This document shows, one piece after another, positions 34,906 through 46,137 of a DNA stretch of 64,000 nt. The stretch's first letter is position 1. The number at the start of each line of letters is the position of its first letter. The stretch lies in contig NC_083341.1 of the NCBI RefSeq assembly GCF_019175385.1, forward strand, positions 60,731,800 to 60,795,799, in the 5' to 3' direction. The stretch comes from Lycium barbarum. Its lineage: Eukaryota; Streptophyta; Magnoliopsida; Solanales; Solanaceae. Below the pieces are notes generated by a model, which worked only from the letters and a program-made list of their open reading frames with translations, was not told the DNA's origin and searched no databases. The position numbers and the translations under genes are program-made.

Positions 34906-35785
34906 TTTGTCCTAGGGGTTGTCTGCAAAGTCGTGTCCAGTAGAGTCATGTTTATGGTGTGAAGCGCACCACATTTATAAACAGGAGGCTACGGGGCATC
35001 TAGGGATTGTTGACCTTCTTTCTGTCATAGATTGTGCGATAGAGCCAAGTAATTGGAAAATAAAATTCCTTATAAAAGCCTTACATACGACAGAAGAAGA
35101 TGAATGGCGATATGGAAAGCCACAGGGGTAAGTATTGGTATTTTGTTCTTTACCTGAAATTGGAAGCTCTGAATGGCTGGAATGTGATACATAGCCGTAT
35201 GTTCTGTGAGGCATTGTTGATATTTGCTGCGTACATATTTTGAATAGTAAGAGTGGTAAAGAAGATTCTGCCGGAATTGTTCACGATCAGGTCATTTAGT
35301 TAGATACGTCTAATATGAGGAGGTGTGGAAAGGGAATATGGTAAATAGACAATAAGATGTGTTGTCTCAGAAGGATTACGGACTTGGCATGGCGTGAAAA
35401 ATGATTGTGAGCAAGACAATTAGCAGCCCAAAAGGATTAAAACGGATAACATTCGAGGCTTAACAGGAGCAAGATCTGTTGGAGGATTCAGAGAAAGTCG
35501 ACAACCAGTTTTGCTGCAGATTATTATGTAAGGATGGTGAGTGGAAATCCGAACAGACTGATACCTGAGTACTTGTAAGAAATGGCGACGAAGGTATGTT
35601 CCCCACCATCGGGAATCTAGAAATCTGGGGAAAAAGGTAACCATACTCACAGGTGAAAGGTGAACACTGGGAATTGGAAAGGGTAAAATAGTAATTGTAA
35701 AGGACGGACGTGTTACGAAAATGTCTCGGAATCTGTAAGACTTCGACTTGCTCCAAATCATGTAATAAAGGTCATGTGAGGAAGT

Positions 35786-35888
35786 GGACGCGATTATATC
35801 AGTATCAAGGCATCGAATTCCATCAAAGTTTCGAGGTTAAGCGTGCTAAGGTGGGAGAAATTTCAGGATGGGTGACCCACTGGGAAGT
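35786..35888 (+). ncRNA. 5S-rRNA-like block with pol III box A and box C
   Basis: 103 nt align without a gap to positions 1-103 of a plant 5S rRNA consensus (from memory), about 75 of 103 identical. Box A is exact (GTTAAGCGTGCT, 35836-35847) and box C is exact (GGATGGGTGACC, 35866-35877). The intermediate element is diverged. The last ~16 nt of 5S are not recognisable, so it is not a functional rRNA gene. Position within a retrotransposon's internal region differs from Cassandra elements, which carry 5S sequence in their LTRs. Whether it is transcribed by pol III is unknown. Confidence 0.85.
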
Positions 35889-37390
35889 GTGCAAGAAATT
35901 CTATATATTCCGACATAAGAAGCTAGAGTAACCTAAGGGAAACTAAAATATATGGGATGGTTGGAGACCATAAGAGGTCGCGTAGGACGAGGCAGACTAG
36001 ACTGGTGAAGAGAAAGAAAGTGCATCACAACTTTGGAATTAGGATAGGCTTGAATAGCGTTTGGAGATATTTTGTGGGCAAGGTAGTAGCAATTTTACAT
36101 ATATATATATATATATATGAATGAGTAGGATATCCCACATGTTCTTGTGTCGGTGGACATGTGAGTCCCAACAACCGGTGCCACGGTAAAGAAGGCAGTA
36201 ATCAAATAAGGGTGCCGAAGTTCGAGCGACAACAAAAATAAATAGTCCAAGTGTTACAAGGTAAGTTACTATTATTTTCACTACAGGTTAAAACTGAAAA
36301 GGTTATAATACAATGATATTTGAAAGAGAAAGTGAGTGAGTAGATGGGAAATAAAGAGATCAAATATCGGAAAGAAGTGAAAAGTAAGAAACATGATCGA
36401 GCAAAACCTCCAAAAGAAACGACGGGCAAAGTACGGGACCATTTGGATAAAACTGCAAGCATAGGTACGTGAAAAGGATAAAGTGTGGTAATATGGAACA
36501 AAAGAGGAGTATATGAGGTTCGAGAACCAATTTCAATAAGTGGGACTGAAGGAATAGTGACCACGACAAGGAATGTGAGGTAAGAGAAAGAATGATAAAG
36601 CCTGGTGACGATGTTAGGAGATTTGGTATATAAAGGGACAGTCGCGTTAATGTGATTACCTCAGACATAGAAGTGTTCTCCGGAAAGGATGACTTAGAAA
36701 TGAAACGGATTTGCGAACTTAAAGTAAAAATTTCGTAAATTGCAGAGCCAATGCCACAAATGGAAAAAGAAGAAAAGTGTTTGAAGAGGAAGAAACCCAA
36801 GGAAGGGTAAGGGAGAAAGTAGGAAGAATATACTAACGGATTAGTCGAAGGAAGAGGAGGACCTTTGGGAGCGAAACAATTGGAGATCTTTAATCATAGG
36901 AGTAAGAAGGATACTTTGACAAGTTAGTAATAGGAACCCGATCACGCACCAAGGAAAGAACAAGTGTAACAGGTCGACACTGTTGACTGGGAGATTAATG
37001 ATATGGAATGAGAATTCATGTGAGGTCTGAAGAATTTGATCTTAGAAAAAAAAAATGGAACGAAATGTAAGGAATGTACATAGGATACCGCTCGGTTATA
37101 GCGTCATGAATATAATTAACGATTCGATGAAAAAGGATAAAGAGAGTGAAAATTGTAAGAATTCTGCGCTAAGAACAAAAGTAGCGGGACACTTGAGAAA
37201 TATGGACGCACGGCTGCGATACGAGCGCATAGTTAAGAAGAATTACGAGTAAGTAAGCCAAATGGGTGAAAGGATTAATAGTGGACAGAAAGGTATGGGA
37301 ATATTGACAAGAATGATGGTGTAGACAAAACTTAAGATAAGAAGTTTCGATATGTTATGCACAGAGTTGGAAAAAGGTTTAAAAAAAAAA

Positions 37391-37544
37391 AGACTATTGG
37401 CATATGAGGAACCCCTAAAAGGGGGGGGGGGGGGAGAGCACATTATGTTAGACTATTGGCATATGAGGAACCCCGAAAAGAAGACTATTGGCATATGAGG
37501 AACCCCTAAAAGGGGGGGGGGGGGGAGAGCACATTATGTTAGAC
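37391..37544 (+). repeat. Duplicated segment with two G14 tracts, PPT-like
   Basis: The word AGACTATTGGCATATGAGGA occurs at 37391, 37450 and 37482. In the first and third copies it is followed by CCCCTAAAA, G14 (37421-37434 and 37512-37525) and AGAGCACATTATGTTAGAC. The CTAAAAGGGG...GAGAG layout resembles the element's own polypurine tract CTAAAGGGGGGAGGA. Confidence 0.85.
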
Positions 37545-38775
37545 TTGAAAAGGAAATTTATTAGCTCGGGACCAGAGTTCGAAACATGTCGTCACATCAA
37601 CAGGATACATGGAAGAAGTAGAAACAAATTGACATTGAGTGTATCGTGAGGCCGATATAAAGGGAAAGAATGAAAGATACCTTAAGAGAATGCTTCTTGC
37701 CAACATGAATTATGACATGTTTATGTCATGATTTGAATCCCTCCTATCGGGCAAACTAGCGTCATACCTAAGTACGCAGTGATATGTTTTAAAGGGTAAC
37801 AAAGAGAGCAAGAAAGGTCTACCAGCTAAGTGCACAAAGAATAAGGGAGAAAATGATAAGATCCAAAAGATATTTCGGACAGCAACGACGATTATGACGA
37901 AAGTATCAACAATTGGTAATTTGGAAATTTTTGAAGGAAAAAGAAAGAACGCGATGCCTGTGAGTGAAATAAAAGAGGTCACCGAATACTAGAAAATAAT
38001 TCATGGACCTTTAATTATACAGAACATGAAGATATACGCTATGAAATCATATGAACCATCGACGTGAAGTGGTGCTCGATTATGTTTGTAAGGAATCCGC
38101 ACTGGTGAGCCAACGAGGGAATAACGATGGACGAAATGAGCGCCAATACAAAGAAATCAAAGACAAGTATACTTGTGTCGAGAAATGTGAAGGAAGGAAG
38201 CAAAGAAAAAGTTGTAATAAGAACTTAGAGATGCTGCGAACTAAGAAGTTAAGTGAACTCGGATCATAAGCTACCATATGTGTAACTGCACTGCGAAAGA
38301 TAATAAATAAAGAAACATTTCGTACATACGTTTTTAGATGAATATTTAGAATAAAAGATTAAAAGGGGATAGTGACAAAGACATAAAGAAACAGGGGGCA
38401 AAGAAAAGAGAACACCAAAAGACCGATGGATAATTATAGCATGATAAGTGAGACTGTAATACTGTAGATCAAATGAGAGCAAGGAACAGTCTGTGGCCAT
38501 ATGGATCGTTAAGCGAAAATTGCGTACCAAAGACAGGGTTTCTATTAAGGTGTGGTAACGAAGCAATAACAGAAAAGAGATAATCTAGGGAGCACAAGGA
38601 TTATGAGTGGGCACAGCGGATTAGAAAGCCCATGACACGGAATGAGGACTCATGTAAAGACTAAGAAGTTCGATTATAAAGGAAATAGGGTGAAAGATAA
38701 GGAATGGGTAGGAAGAAAAAGGACAACTATAAAAAGGACCCTCCCGAAGTATTATGACCCCCCATGAGGTCAATT

Positions 38776-38797
38776 GAACATTCGAGGACGAATGTTC
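38776..38797 (+). repeat. Perfect hairpin just before the polypurine tract
   Basis: GAACATTCG (38776-38784) and CGAATGTTC (38789-38797) pair perfectly around AGGA. Confidence 0.95.
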
Positions 38798-38811
38798 TAA
38801 AGGGGGGAGGA
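38798..38811 (+). other. Polypurine tract of the 10 kb element
   Basis: TAAAGGGGGGAGGA abuts the 3' LTR start TGTTATAGCC, as expected for plus-strand priming. Confidence 0.92.
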
Positions 38812-41800
38812 TGTTATAGCCTGTATTTTGTACGTTCGGATATTTCGAGATAGTCGTGGTAAGTTAAGGGCAAGATAATTTTCAATAATTATTTTAATGT
38901 ACAAGTTGTTATGAATATTATTTATGAACATTATTAGAATGGAAATATTGAGAAAGGCAAAGCGTAAAAAGGGAAATTCGCAAAATGGCCCATGGTAATA
39001 TTGTGGAAGGCTAGGGGCAAAACGGGAATTTCACACAAAGTTCAAGAAAATTCTTTAAAATGCTACTTGGCCGTGTGGTATAAAGAATGGGTCCCACCCA
39101 TGGCCATGTGTCCCTATTTTTATTTATGGGACTTAAGTATATATATATGGACAAGTGATGGAAAAATAAATAAATAAGACATATTATCTTCATCTTTTAG
39201 AGAGATGAAGAAACTTGGAGAAGAAGAATTAAGAAGCCATTCGGCCATGGCTAGAGGGAATTGGCTCCATGGAGTTGATCAAGAAATAAATTATTTCTTC
39301 TAGTATTCCAACTAATTTGAAGGCCCTAATTAACATGGAGTGGTTGTTGGAGCAAGAAAACTATTTATTCTTGCAAGTTCATAACCCAAGCCAAGTAAGA
39401 AGACAAGTGAAAAAAGGTAAGATTTAATCTTCTTTTATATGTTATGGATGGTTGTGTATGTTGTAGTGTGTGGAAATGGATGAAATTCATGAAAATATGG
39501 AAGTTGTGTTGTGGCCGTGTATGTGTTGGTGTTGGCCGTGTGTGTGTGTTGTGTTGTATAGGGATGATGAACTAATTTTATCTAGTAATTTGGTTGTTGT
39601 TGTAATGAAATCTATGATGAAAATGAAAGTTCAATGATTCTAGTGAAGTTGTAATGGTTGGAGGGTTGTTTTAGAAGTTAATGTGATTTGAACACAGTCT
39701 TCTTGTATTTATGGAAAACAATGTTGTTAGTGTGTGAATTGTTGGTGTAGTTCATGAATTTGAAAGGAGGAATTGTGTTGTTATGGTTCTTGTTGCAATT
39801 GGAAGGCCTCGGGTGGAATGGCATATTGGCTAGATTGTTTTGAATATTATGTGACTTGTTTGAAGTATCTTTGAATTGTGTTTGTAAGGTCTTGGGCAAG
39901 TATTTGAATGTGTAAGCACTTGGTGTTGGCTTGACTATATGTGATGGAATTGAGTATAAATGAAATGCCGTCGAATTGTGTAAAAAGAATTGCTAGCGTT
40001 AGAATGCATTCGAAATAATTGTTGAAGTTGGAGATATGATTGTTGGTATTGTTGTTGGTAATTTGGCCGAGTTGCATTCTCGGGTTTGTAGTTGTTAAAT
40101 TGGCCGAGTTAGATTCTCGGGGATGTTGTATTTACAGGGGAAATGCTGCCGAAATTTCGGTAGAATATAAGTGAATTCATTTGAAAGACTAAGGCAAGTG
40201 AATGACAATGAATCTAATGATGATGTGAATTCTTTTGTATGTAGACTAGCAAGCTTGGATAAATAAGCGTAGCTAATAGAACGTGGAGCAGGTATGTAAG
40301 GCTTACCTTTCTTTCTTTTGGCATGATCTTTATGGAACGAACAAATGACGTATATGTATGATTGCAAAGAAATTCCTATTCTTAGAGCCACTAGGATGGC
40401 TAATATCCTTGATTTCCATAAGCTGTTTCATATGATTTTGATACGTATCTGTGTTGTCCGAAGATCTACTTGATATGTTTCCGAATTGGCATTCGAGAGA
40501 TAAGTGATATGGCTAATGTCTTGATTTCCAAATGATAGCACGTCTGATTATTCCGTTAAGTCCTTGATACATTTTGATATGTACATATGATTCCAAAAGC
40601 AATATTTGATTTGATCCATACGATATCCGAAGGGTACTTGATATGATTGTTGCTTCGATTTTCCAAAAATGGCTTCTGAAATGTTCGTAGAAGGTTCTGT
40701 ACTTCAAACACTCATAACTTTCTCATACTAAGTCGGATTGACCCGAAACTTGTTTCTGAGCCTTCAGGAGTCAGTAAGTATACTTGTCTATCGAGTCTTG
40801 ATTTATGTGCATATGGTTTCGCATTAGTCTGTTCGTGCAACCCTCAGTTTGGATTTCACTGAGCCCGGGCCAGGATATGTTCTCGTGCGTATTCCTCTGC
40901 ATTGTTCACCGAGTCCCTCTCACTTGCGGGCCGGGACACGTTATATGTATATGATGCTACGATGATATGGGGATGGTGGCCAGGATGGCATATGATGATT
41001 TATTCACCGAGACCCGCAAAAGAGGGCCGGGACACGTTATATGTATCTACCGAGTCCCTCAATAGAGGGCCGGGACACATTATATGTATACATGATATAT
41101 GATGTTGACATGCATGATTCTATCCACCGAGTCCCTCACTTGAGGGCCGGGACACGTTACGCATATGTGATATATGATGTGGACATGTATGATTTTATCC
41201 ACGGAGTCCCTCACTGGAGGGCCGGGACACGTTATCTGTTCATATGATATATGACATGGATATGCATGATTTTCATTTAAAAAGGCAAGTACCTTGATGT
41301 TCTAAAAGGTCATACTTGATTCTGGTAATTCACTGTTTCCGTTATGATTCTCTTTTTTGTATTCCATGCCTTACATGCTCAGTACACATTCTGTACTAAC
41401 CCCCTTTCTTCGGGGGCTGCGTTTCATGCCGCGCAGGTACACCCAGATGAGCAGAAGTCATTACAGAAGATGTTCCGGTGAAGTTGGCAAGCTCCACTTG
41501 TTCCTGGAGTGCTGCCGAGTCAGAGTATATGTGCTATGATGTCTGACTAATGTTAGAGAATTTGCAGACAAGAGTTGTGGGTATAGAATATCAGTTCTGT
41601 AAGCGGCTCCATCAGCCGATGTGTCAGTTTGTGTTATGATATGAATTCCATATAATCACAGATTTTGTTGGATGTGATAAACAAATAAAAAGAGAAGATT
41701 TCTGAAAGCCTTAATATGTATTTCATGCTTATTTGATTTATAAGTCCAAAGAAGTTGTGTATGTGATAAGAGTCAGAGGGTTCGCTCGGCCCTAAGTAAG

Positions 41801-41842
41801 GGTCGGGTGCCTATCACACCCTAGGTAGATTAGGGTGTGACA
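38812..41842 (+). repeat. 3' LTR of the 10 kb element
   Basis: Near-identical to 31859-34887 (roughly 50-55 differences, mostly transitions, with a few single-base indels) and ends TGTGACA before the right CTTGG. Confidence 0.95.
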
Positions 41843-41847
41843 CTTGG
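41843..41847. repeat. Target-site duplication, right copy (CTTGG)
   Basis: Identical to 31854-31858. Confidence 0.95.
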
Positions 41848-41879
41848 GGTTTTATATCATTAAATACCCCAGTCACTGC

Positions 41880-42030
41880 CCAATCACCGCTTCCGCGGTG
41901 ACTCACACCGCTTCAGCGGCGCCGCCTCAGCCGTCCCTTGACCACTACAGTGGTCAAGCCCAATGGGCAAGGACCGCTCCAGCGGAAGCAGTACCACTGC
42001 CACGGTGCTAGTGCCGCCAAAGCGAGCACC
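41880..42030. repeat. CCGC/GCGG-rich block in a gypsy LTR
   Basis: Dense short inverted words such as CCGCTTCAGCGG, CCGCTTCCGCGG and CACTACAGTGG. Comparable blocks lie at 48935-49130, 50835-51050 and 58895-59050. Confidence 0.8.
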
Positions 42031-42530
42031 AGACGCCAGAAACTTCCTCATGTTTCACACTTCAACTCGAATTTTCAACTAATTACCGAAGCTATTTCCT
42101 CATAAACCACATACACAAACACACATAAAAATGTGCTATAAACGCGCTCGTGCCCTCGGAATTCCCAATGGGGGTCTCATTGACCGAGTCAACCCTCGAT
42201 AGCCGATACCTCAATTCCAACTTTCCAACCCAAGTCCCAAAATGCATCCGAGTGCATTGAGAATCGAACCAGATATACACACAAGTTCTAAACGACCATC
42301 CGGATCTCTCGAAATAGAAGAATTTTTGAAAAAGGTCCGTTAACCCTAAAGTCAACTTTGAGTCAACTCTTTTTTGCTTTAAGCCCAAATTTCACAAAGA
42401 GTCGCCTGAATCAAATCTAAACACCTCGGGAAGCGTATCAACGATCCTCTCAGGTCAAAAGTGAGCTAACCAAGCTCGGGAAAGGGTCAAAAGGGTCGAA
42501 AGTACAATTACAACCAAACGAGTCGTTATA

Positions 42531-44430
42531 TCAGATACCAATTAAACAATCGCTCGTCCTGGAGCGACAAGGAAAATAGGACAAAAATGCTAGAACCGGT
42601 AACATGCGTGTCGGACTTCTCCTTGCAGGAAAGATTCTCATCGAACAATACTGAATCATAATGAATGATACAAAACCACCAGAATGGCACTTCTCCAACA
42701 TAGAAACATTTAAAACCGGATGAACATTCGACAGATCTGGTGAAAAGCTAACTCATAGAACAAGGGGTCTAACAACAGGTAATCTCAAACAGGCCAAAGC
42801 GCCCTAGCTCACTTACCAGTCATCACTCTGTAAACTTAGCTCAAGCTCCAATTCTCATATCTCCGTATTCGGCTTCCCCTCGCAACTGATCCTCGAATAA
42901 ACGAATTGTTTTACTCGAATTCTCTGGTTTGGATAAAATTGCAACTCTGAACGCAATCAATAGGCCCCACAAAAGTTTTCCCAAACCAATGCAATCCTCT
43001 AAAACACTGTCACAAGCTGTAGCCCATCTTGAACGGATAAAAGACTCTGATTCCGCTAACTCCTTCTCCCACATCTTCTAACGCTGTTACTTGCACCATG
43101 ATTTCTGAGAAATATATGAACACACATACCAAAATTCTAAAAGCATAATTTACGCTCGCTAGAAAGAATCCCTGATTCATCAGCGATCTTTACACAATTC
43201 CATCAAACTAATCTTACCGGTAGCCAACTTGGCAAGTTCCAAATCTTCTCAAACATTAAAATCACAGTACAAGAACCATATCTCTGAATATCTCGCCGAG
43301 CAAAGTCCGTCAGAACCCCACTGATCACTAGAAAACCTCTCGCACAACAGTTTTCTTCTCAAATCTGTATTAAGCTCATTGTATACCCTTTTCTGCCCAA
43401 GTAACTGTCCTCATAAAGTATCATCAAATCCATTAAAAAACCCTCACAAAGCTCGGTAAATCTTTGATTCCCAAATCTGTATTAAGCTCATTGTATATAT
43501 GGGACTAAGCTTTCGTTTTTCTTTTTCTCAAATCGCATGACGCTTTTCATAGGCAAAACTTTCAAGAAACTCCCAATTGTTAACATGATACTCCGAATCT
43601 CTGTGCCGTACATCTGAATAGGACTGGTGACTCTTAGCCGCTTTCAAACGCTCTTAAATCAAGTTAACATTTTTTCTTTACATAGCCTGATGGACAAAGT
43701 CTGGCCCTAGCAATTCTGTTTCGCCAACTTTGAACCAACCAATTGGCGATCTATACCTCCGCTCTACCTCCGCCCACAGAGAGCTCCGTACGGTGCCATT
43801 CTGATACTTGCGTGATAACTGTTATTTTAGGCGAACTCAATGCGAGGCAAGTGACCATCCCAATTACCTTTGAAATCCATAATGCATGCCCTCGACATAT
43901 CCTCAAGAGTCTGAATAGTGTATTCCGCCTGACCATCTGTCTAAAGATAAAAAGTTGTGCTAAGGTCTACTCTTGTGCCTAATCTCTTCTGAAAGGACTT
44001 CCAAAAATTTGTTGTGAACTGCGCACCACAATCCAAAATGATGGACACTAGAGTCCCATGTAATATGACGATTTCCTGAATATACAATTTGGCATAATCT
44101 TCTGCTGAATCTGTGGTCCTTACTGGCAAAAAGTGCATTGATTTAGTAAGTCGGCCCACAACCACCCAAATCGAATCAAGTTTTCAAAATGAGCGAGGTA
44201 AAACTATCATGAAGTCCTTGTTAATCATTTTCCGCTTCCACACGGGAATATCAATACTCTGAGCCAACCCACCAGGCCGCTGATGCTTGGCTTTTACTTG
44301 TTGACACTTGGACACTCGAGATCATGGTACATCTTTGTGGAACATGGGTGAATGGAATACTTGGAATTGTGTTCTTCTGACATTTTCATAACTGGCGTAT
44401 TCTGTCTTAGCGACTTAACTCTGCTCCAAC
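42531..44430 (-). pseudogene. Ty3/gypsy integrase remnant, first minus-strand element
   Basis: From high to low coordinates: an H2C2/linker segment with QQVKAKHQRPGGLAQ, then KDFMIVLPRSF and a VVGRLTKSMHFLPVRTTDSA stretch. Next come SIILDCGAQFTTNFWKSFQK, a stop, [15 protein letters not shown], and degenerate GRRCRSPIGWFE- and chromodomain-linker-like text to about 42545. The three acidic positions of the integrase triad (KDF, LDC, QAE) are still present, but stops and frameshifts break the frame. It ends at the same TCAGATACC junction with an LTR as the second gypsy remnant, so the adjoining LTR is its 3' LTR. Confidence 0.85.
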
Positions 44431-45024
44431 TGACAATCTTAGGGAGACCCATTTTTGATAACTCTTAAAAACTATTCTTATGTAGTTAGCTGTATTACAT
44501 GTTTAACTTAAACTAGTTGGGTTCTAACACACATTCGATCTATTCAAACTGGTAGCCACTCACTAGTGCCAACCTGACTAAAGAAATAAAATCGTACCTT
44601 TACTAGCTCTGTTGAAATTGCAAATTCACTATATCTACTCAATAATTCCTTACTATTCTTCTACTAACCACCTGCTAGCATCATGTTCTCTGGCTCTACT
44701 ATGAATATCTAACGTGAAGCATAATGTTATTTCAAACTTCCCTCATCATCCGACCTTGTTCTGCAATTGCATACTATATTTTCTGAACTATAGACATGGA
44801 TCAAACTTAGGGCAATTACGTTTCTCTTAAATGAAATATTGAAATACCTAACCTTCTATACACTTTAAAATCACATCAAACTTTACACATCTGGGGTAAA
44901 CAATTAATTACATAACCTAAGAGGGAACTGTCACATCTTCTTATCTCTTAATAATATTTCCTTCTAGTAGTAGCTTACTAACATCATATTCTCTAGTTCT
45001 GAACTGATTAAACACAAGCTAACT
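44431..45024. other. Unassigned AT-rich stretch
   Basis: Repeated phrases such as TTACTATTCTTCTACTAACC and TTCCTTCTAGTAGTAGCTTA suggest eroded duplication, but I see no gene and no terminal repeat. Confidence 0.4.
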
Positions 45025-45422
45025 TGTCACGACCCAAAATCACATAGTCGTGCGGGCACCTTTCATTTCCCACCTTGGTAGGCGGACCCTTTTGCCAAAT
45101 CATTAATTCAACAATAATGAAGTAAATAGGACAATAGAAATATAAATCTTAACGTAACTATAAATAAGTGCAGAATACTATACTAATACAATCCCAAGAA
45201 ATCTGGTCTAATGGCAGTATAAGAGCCACTACTACATCACTACAAGTCTAGAATAAATACAAGTCTCAAAATATGAAGTACTGTCTCAGAAAAACAAGGT
45301 AAGACAACTAATAATGAAGAGTCTCGGGGCTGCAGATCCATCAATGTGCTCACCCTAGACACTCGACAGCAAACACCACGAGAATCAGTCATGAGGAATG
45401 GATGTGGAACCTGTCACGTACT

Positions 45423-45478
45423 CTGCACTCATAAAAGAATGCAGCAAGGTAGTATCAATACAAACACTATGTACTAGT
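45423..45478 (-). promoter_or_regulatory. Conserved LTR block with 8 bp hairpin (one G-U)
   Basis: On the minus strand, AGTACATAGTGTTTGTATTG then AT precede CTGCATTC, loop TTTTAT and GAGTGCAG. The stem has one G-U pair relative to the copy at 30207. Confidence 0.75.
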
Positions 45479-46132
45479 AGGTATCATAGGCCGACAACAA
45501 TTAGCTAACATATATAAAGGAAGAGAGTGAAGAATAGACATGCTCACAATCAAGTATAAACATAGCACAACTCAAGAATAGCAACTCAAGTACAGAAATA
45601 TCAAATAATCGAATCATAGCCTATGGTGAAGAACCTAAACTCAAGTCTGTCAAGTTTCCAACAATTCCTTAGAATAACCACAAACACAAGTCTACTAACA
45701 AATCCGATCAATAGATGTAAAATGAGATGATGATAATGAATTCATATGCAATGCAATATACAATGGCCAATGTAATCTTAGTACACACATGCTCCGGGCG
45801 AAATACCTCCAAGCCTAGACAGTCATGACCCATGGGAGACCTGTGAAGTACATGTACCACTCTCGCGATCCCAGAACAGACCTCGGGCATCGCACACTCT
45901 CTCGATCCCGGTACAAACCTCGGGCATCGGCCTCTCATCTCTTTCATCATTAGTACCAAGTCTCAGCTCATATCAGTGTATCATGAAAGATGAGAATGAG
46001 AGCTATGCATAATATCAATATCGAATGATAACATATCAAAATCAATCGTGCCACACATGGACACATATCTCCAAATCAATAATAAATCAAGTTCTTTTCT
46101 CTATCCAAGATAATACCCAATAAGTGAGGGAT

Positions 46133-46137
46133 AGTAG
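46133..46137. repeat. Target-site duplication, left copy (AGTAG)
   Basis: Identical to 48035-48039. Confidence 0.93.

Larger units (their letters stand above)
34906..38797 (+). other. Internal region of the 10 kb element, no protein genes
   Basis: No retroviral-type protein motif is visible. The plus strand is markedly A/G-rich from about 35900 to 38750, so minus-strand chance ORFs are rich in Ser, Phe and Leu and should not be taken as genes. It contains the 5S-like block (35786-35888), a (TA)n run near 36101-36118 and a G-tract duplication (37391-37544). Confidence 0.75.
31859..41842 (+). mobile_element. Complete non-autonomous LTR retrotransposon (LARD-like), 9984 bp
   Basis: Two ~3.03 kb LTRs (31859-34887 and 38812-41842), both TGTTATAGCC...GGTGTGACA, bound a 3.9 kb internal region. 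CTTGG is duplicated at both outer edges. A tRNA-iMet primer site follows the 5' LTR and a polypurine tract precedes the 3' LTR. By eye the LTRs differ at roughly 50-55 positions (about 1.8%), so it is the youngest large insertion here. The internal region has no gag, protease, reverse transcriptase or integrase motif in any frame. It contains a 5S-rRNA-like block, a purine-rich plus strand and duplicated G-tracts. LTR ends and the GAGGACGAATGTTCTAAAGG-type 3' context indicate that a Ty3/gypsy chromovirus supplies its proteins. It fits the large retrotransposon derivative (LARD) definition. Confidence 0.95.
29807..42530 (-). mobile_element. Gypsy-type LTR, minus orientation, split by the 10 kb non-autonomous element
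   Basis: The left part (29807-31858) begins TGTCATGATAAAATTTAGC and holds the inverted hairpin block at 30207-30265, the 49/56 bp array at 30598-30745 and AACCTACCTAGATGGCCGAA-like text. The right part (41848-42530) resumes as GGTTTTATATCATTAAAT and carries the CCGC/GCGG-rich stretch (41880-42030). It ends CGAGTCGTTATA directly before TCAGATACCAATTAAAC, the same junction as at 49603. Without the insertion it is about 2.7 kb. The left edge faces a primer site and the right edge faces gypsy integrase sequence. Confidence 0.8.

Noticed and set aside
35786..35904. Functional 5S rRNA gene
   Set aside because: The 3' end of 5S is missing and helices are disrupted by about a quarter of positions. 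It is described as a derived block instead.
35420..38566. Several 70-146 residue minus-strand ORFs in the 10 kb element
   Set aside because: They follow from the purine-rich plus strand (Ser/Phe/Leu-rich chance frames) and show no domain.
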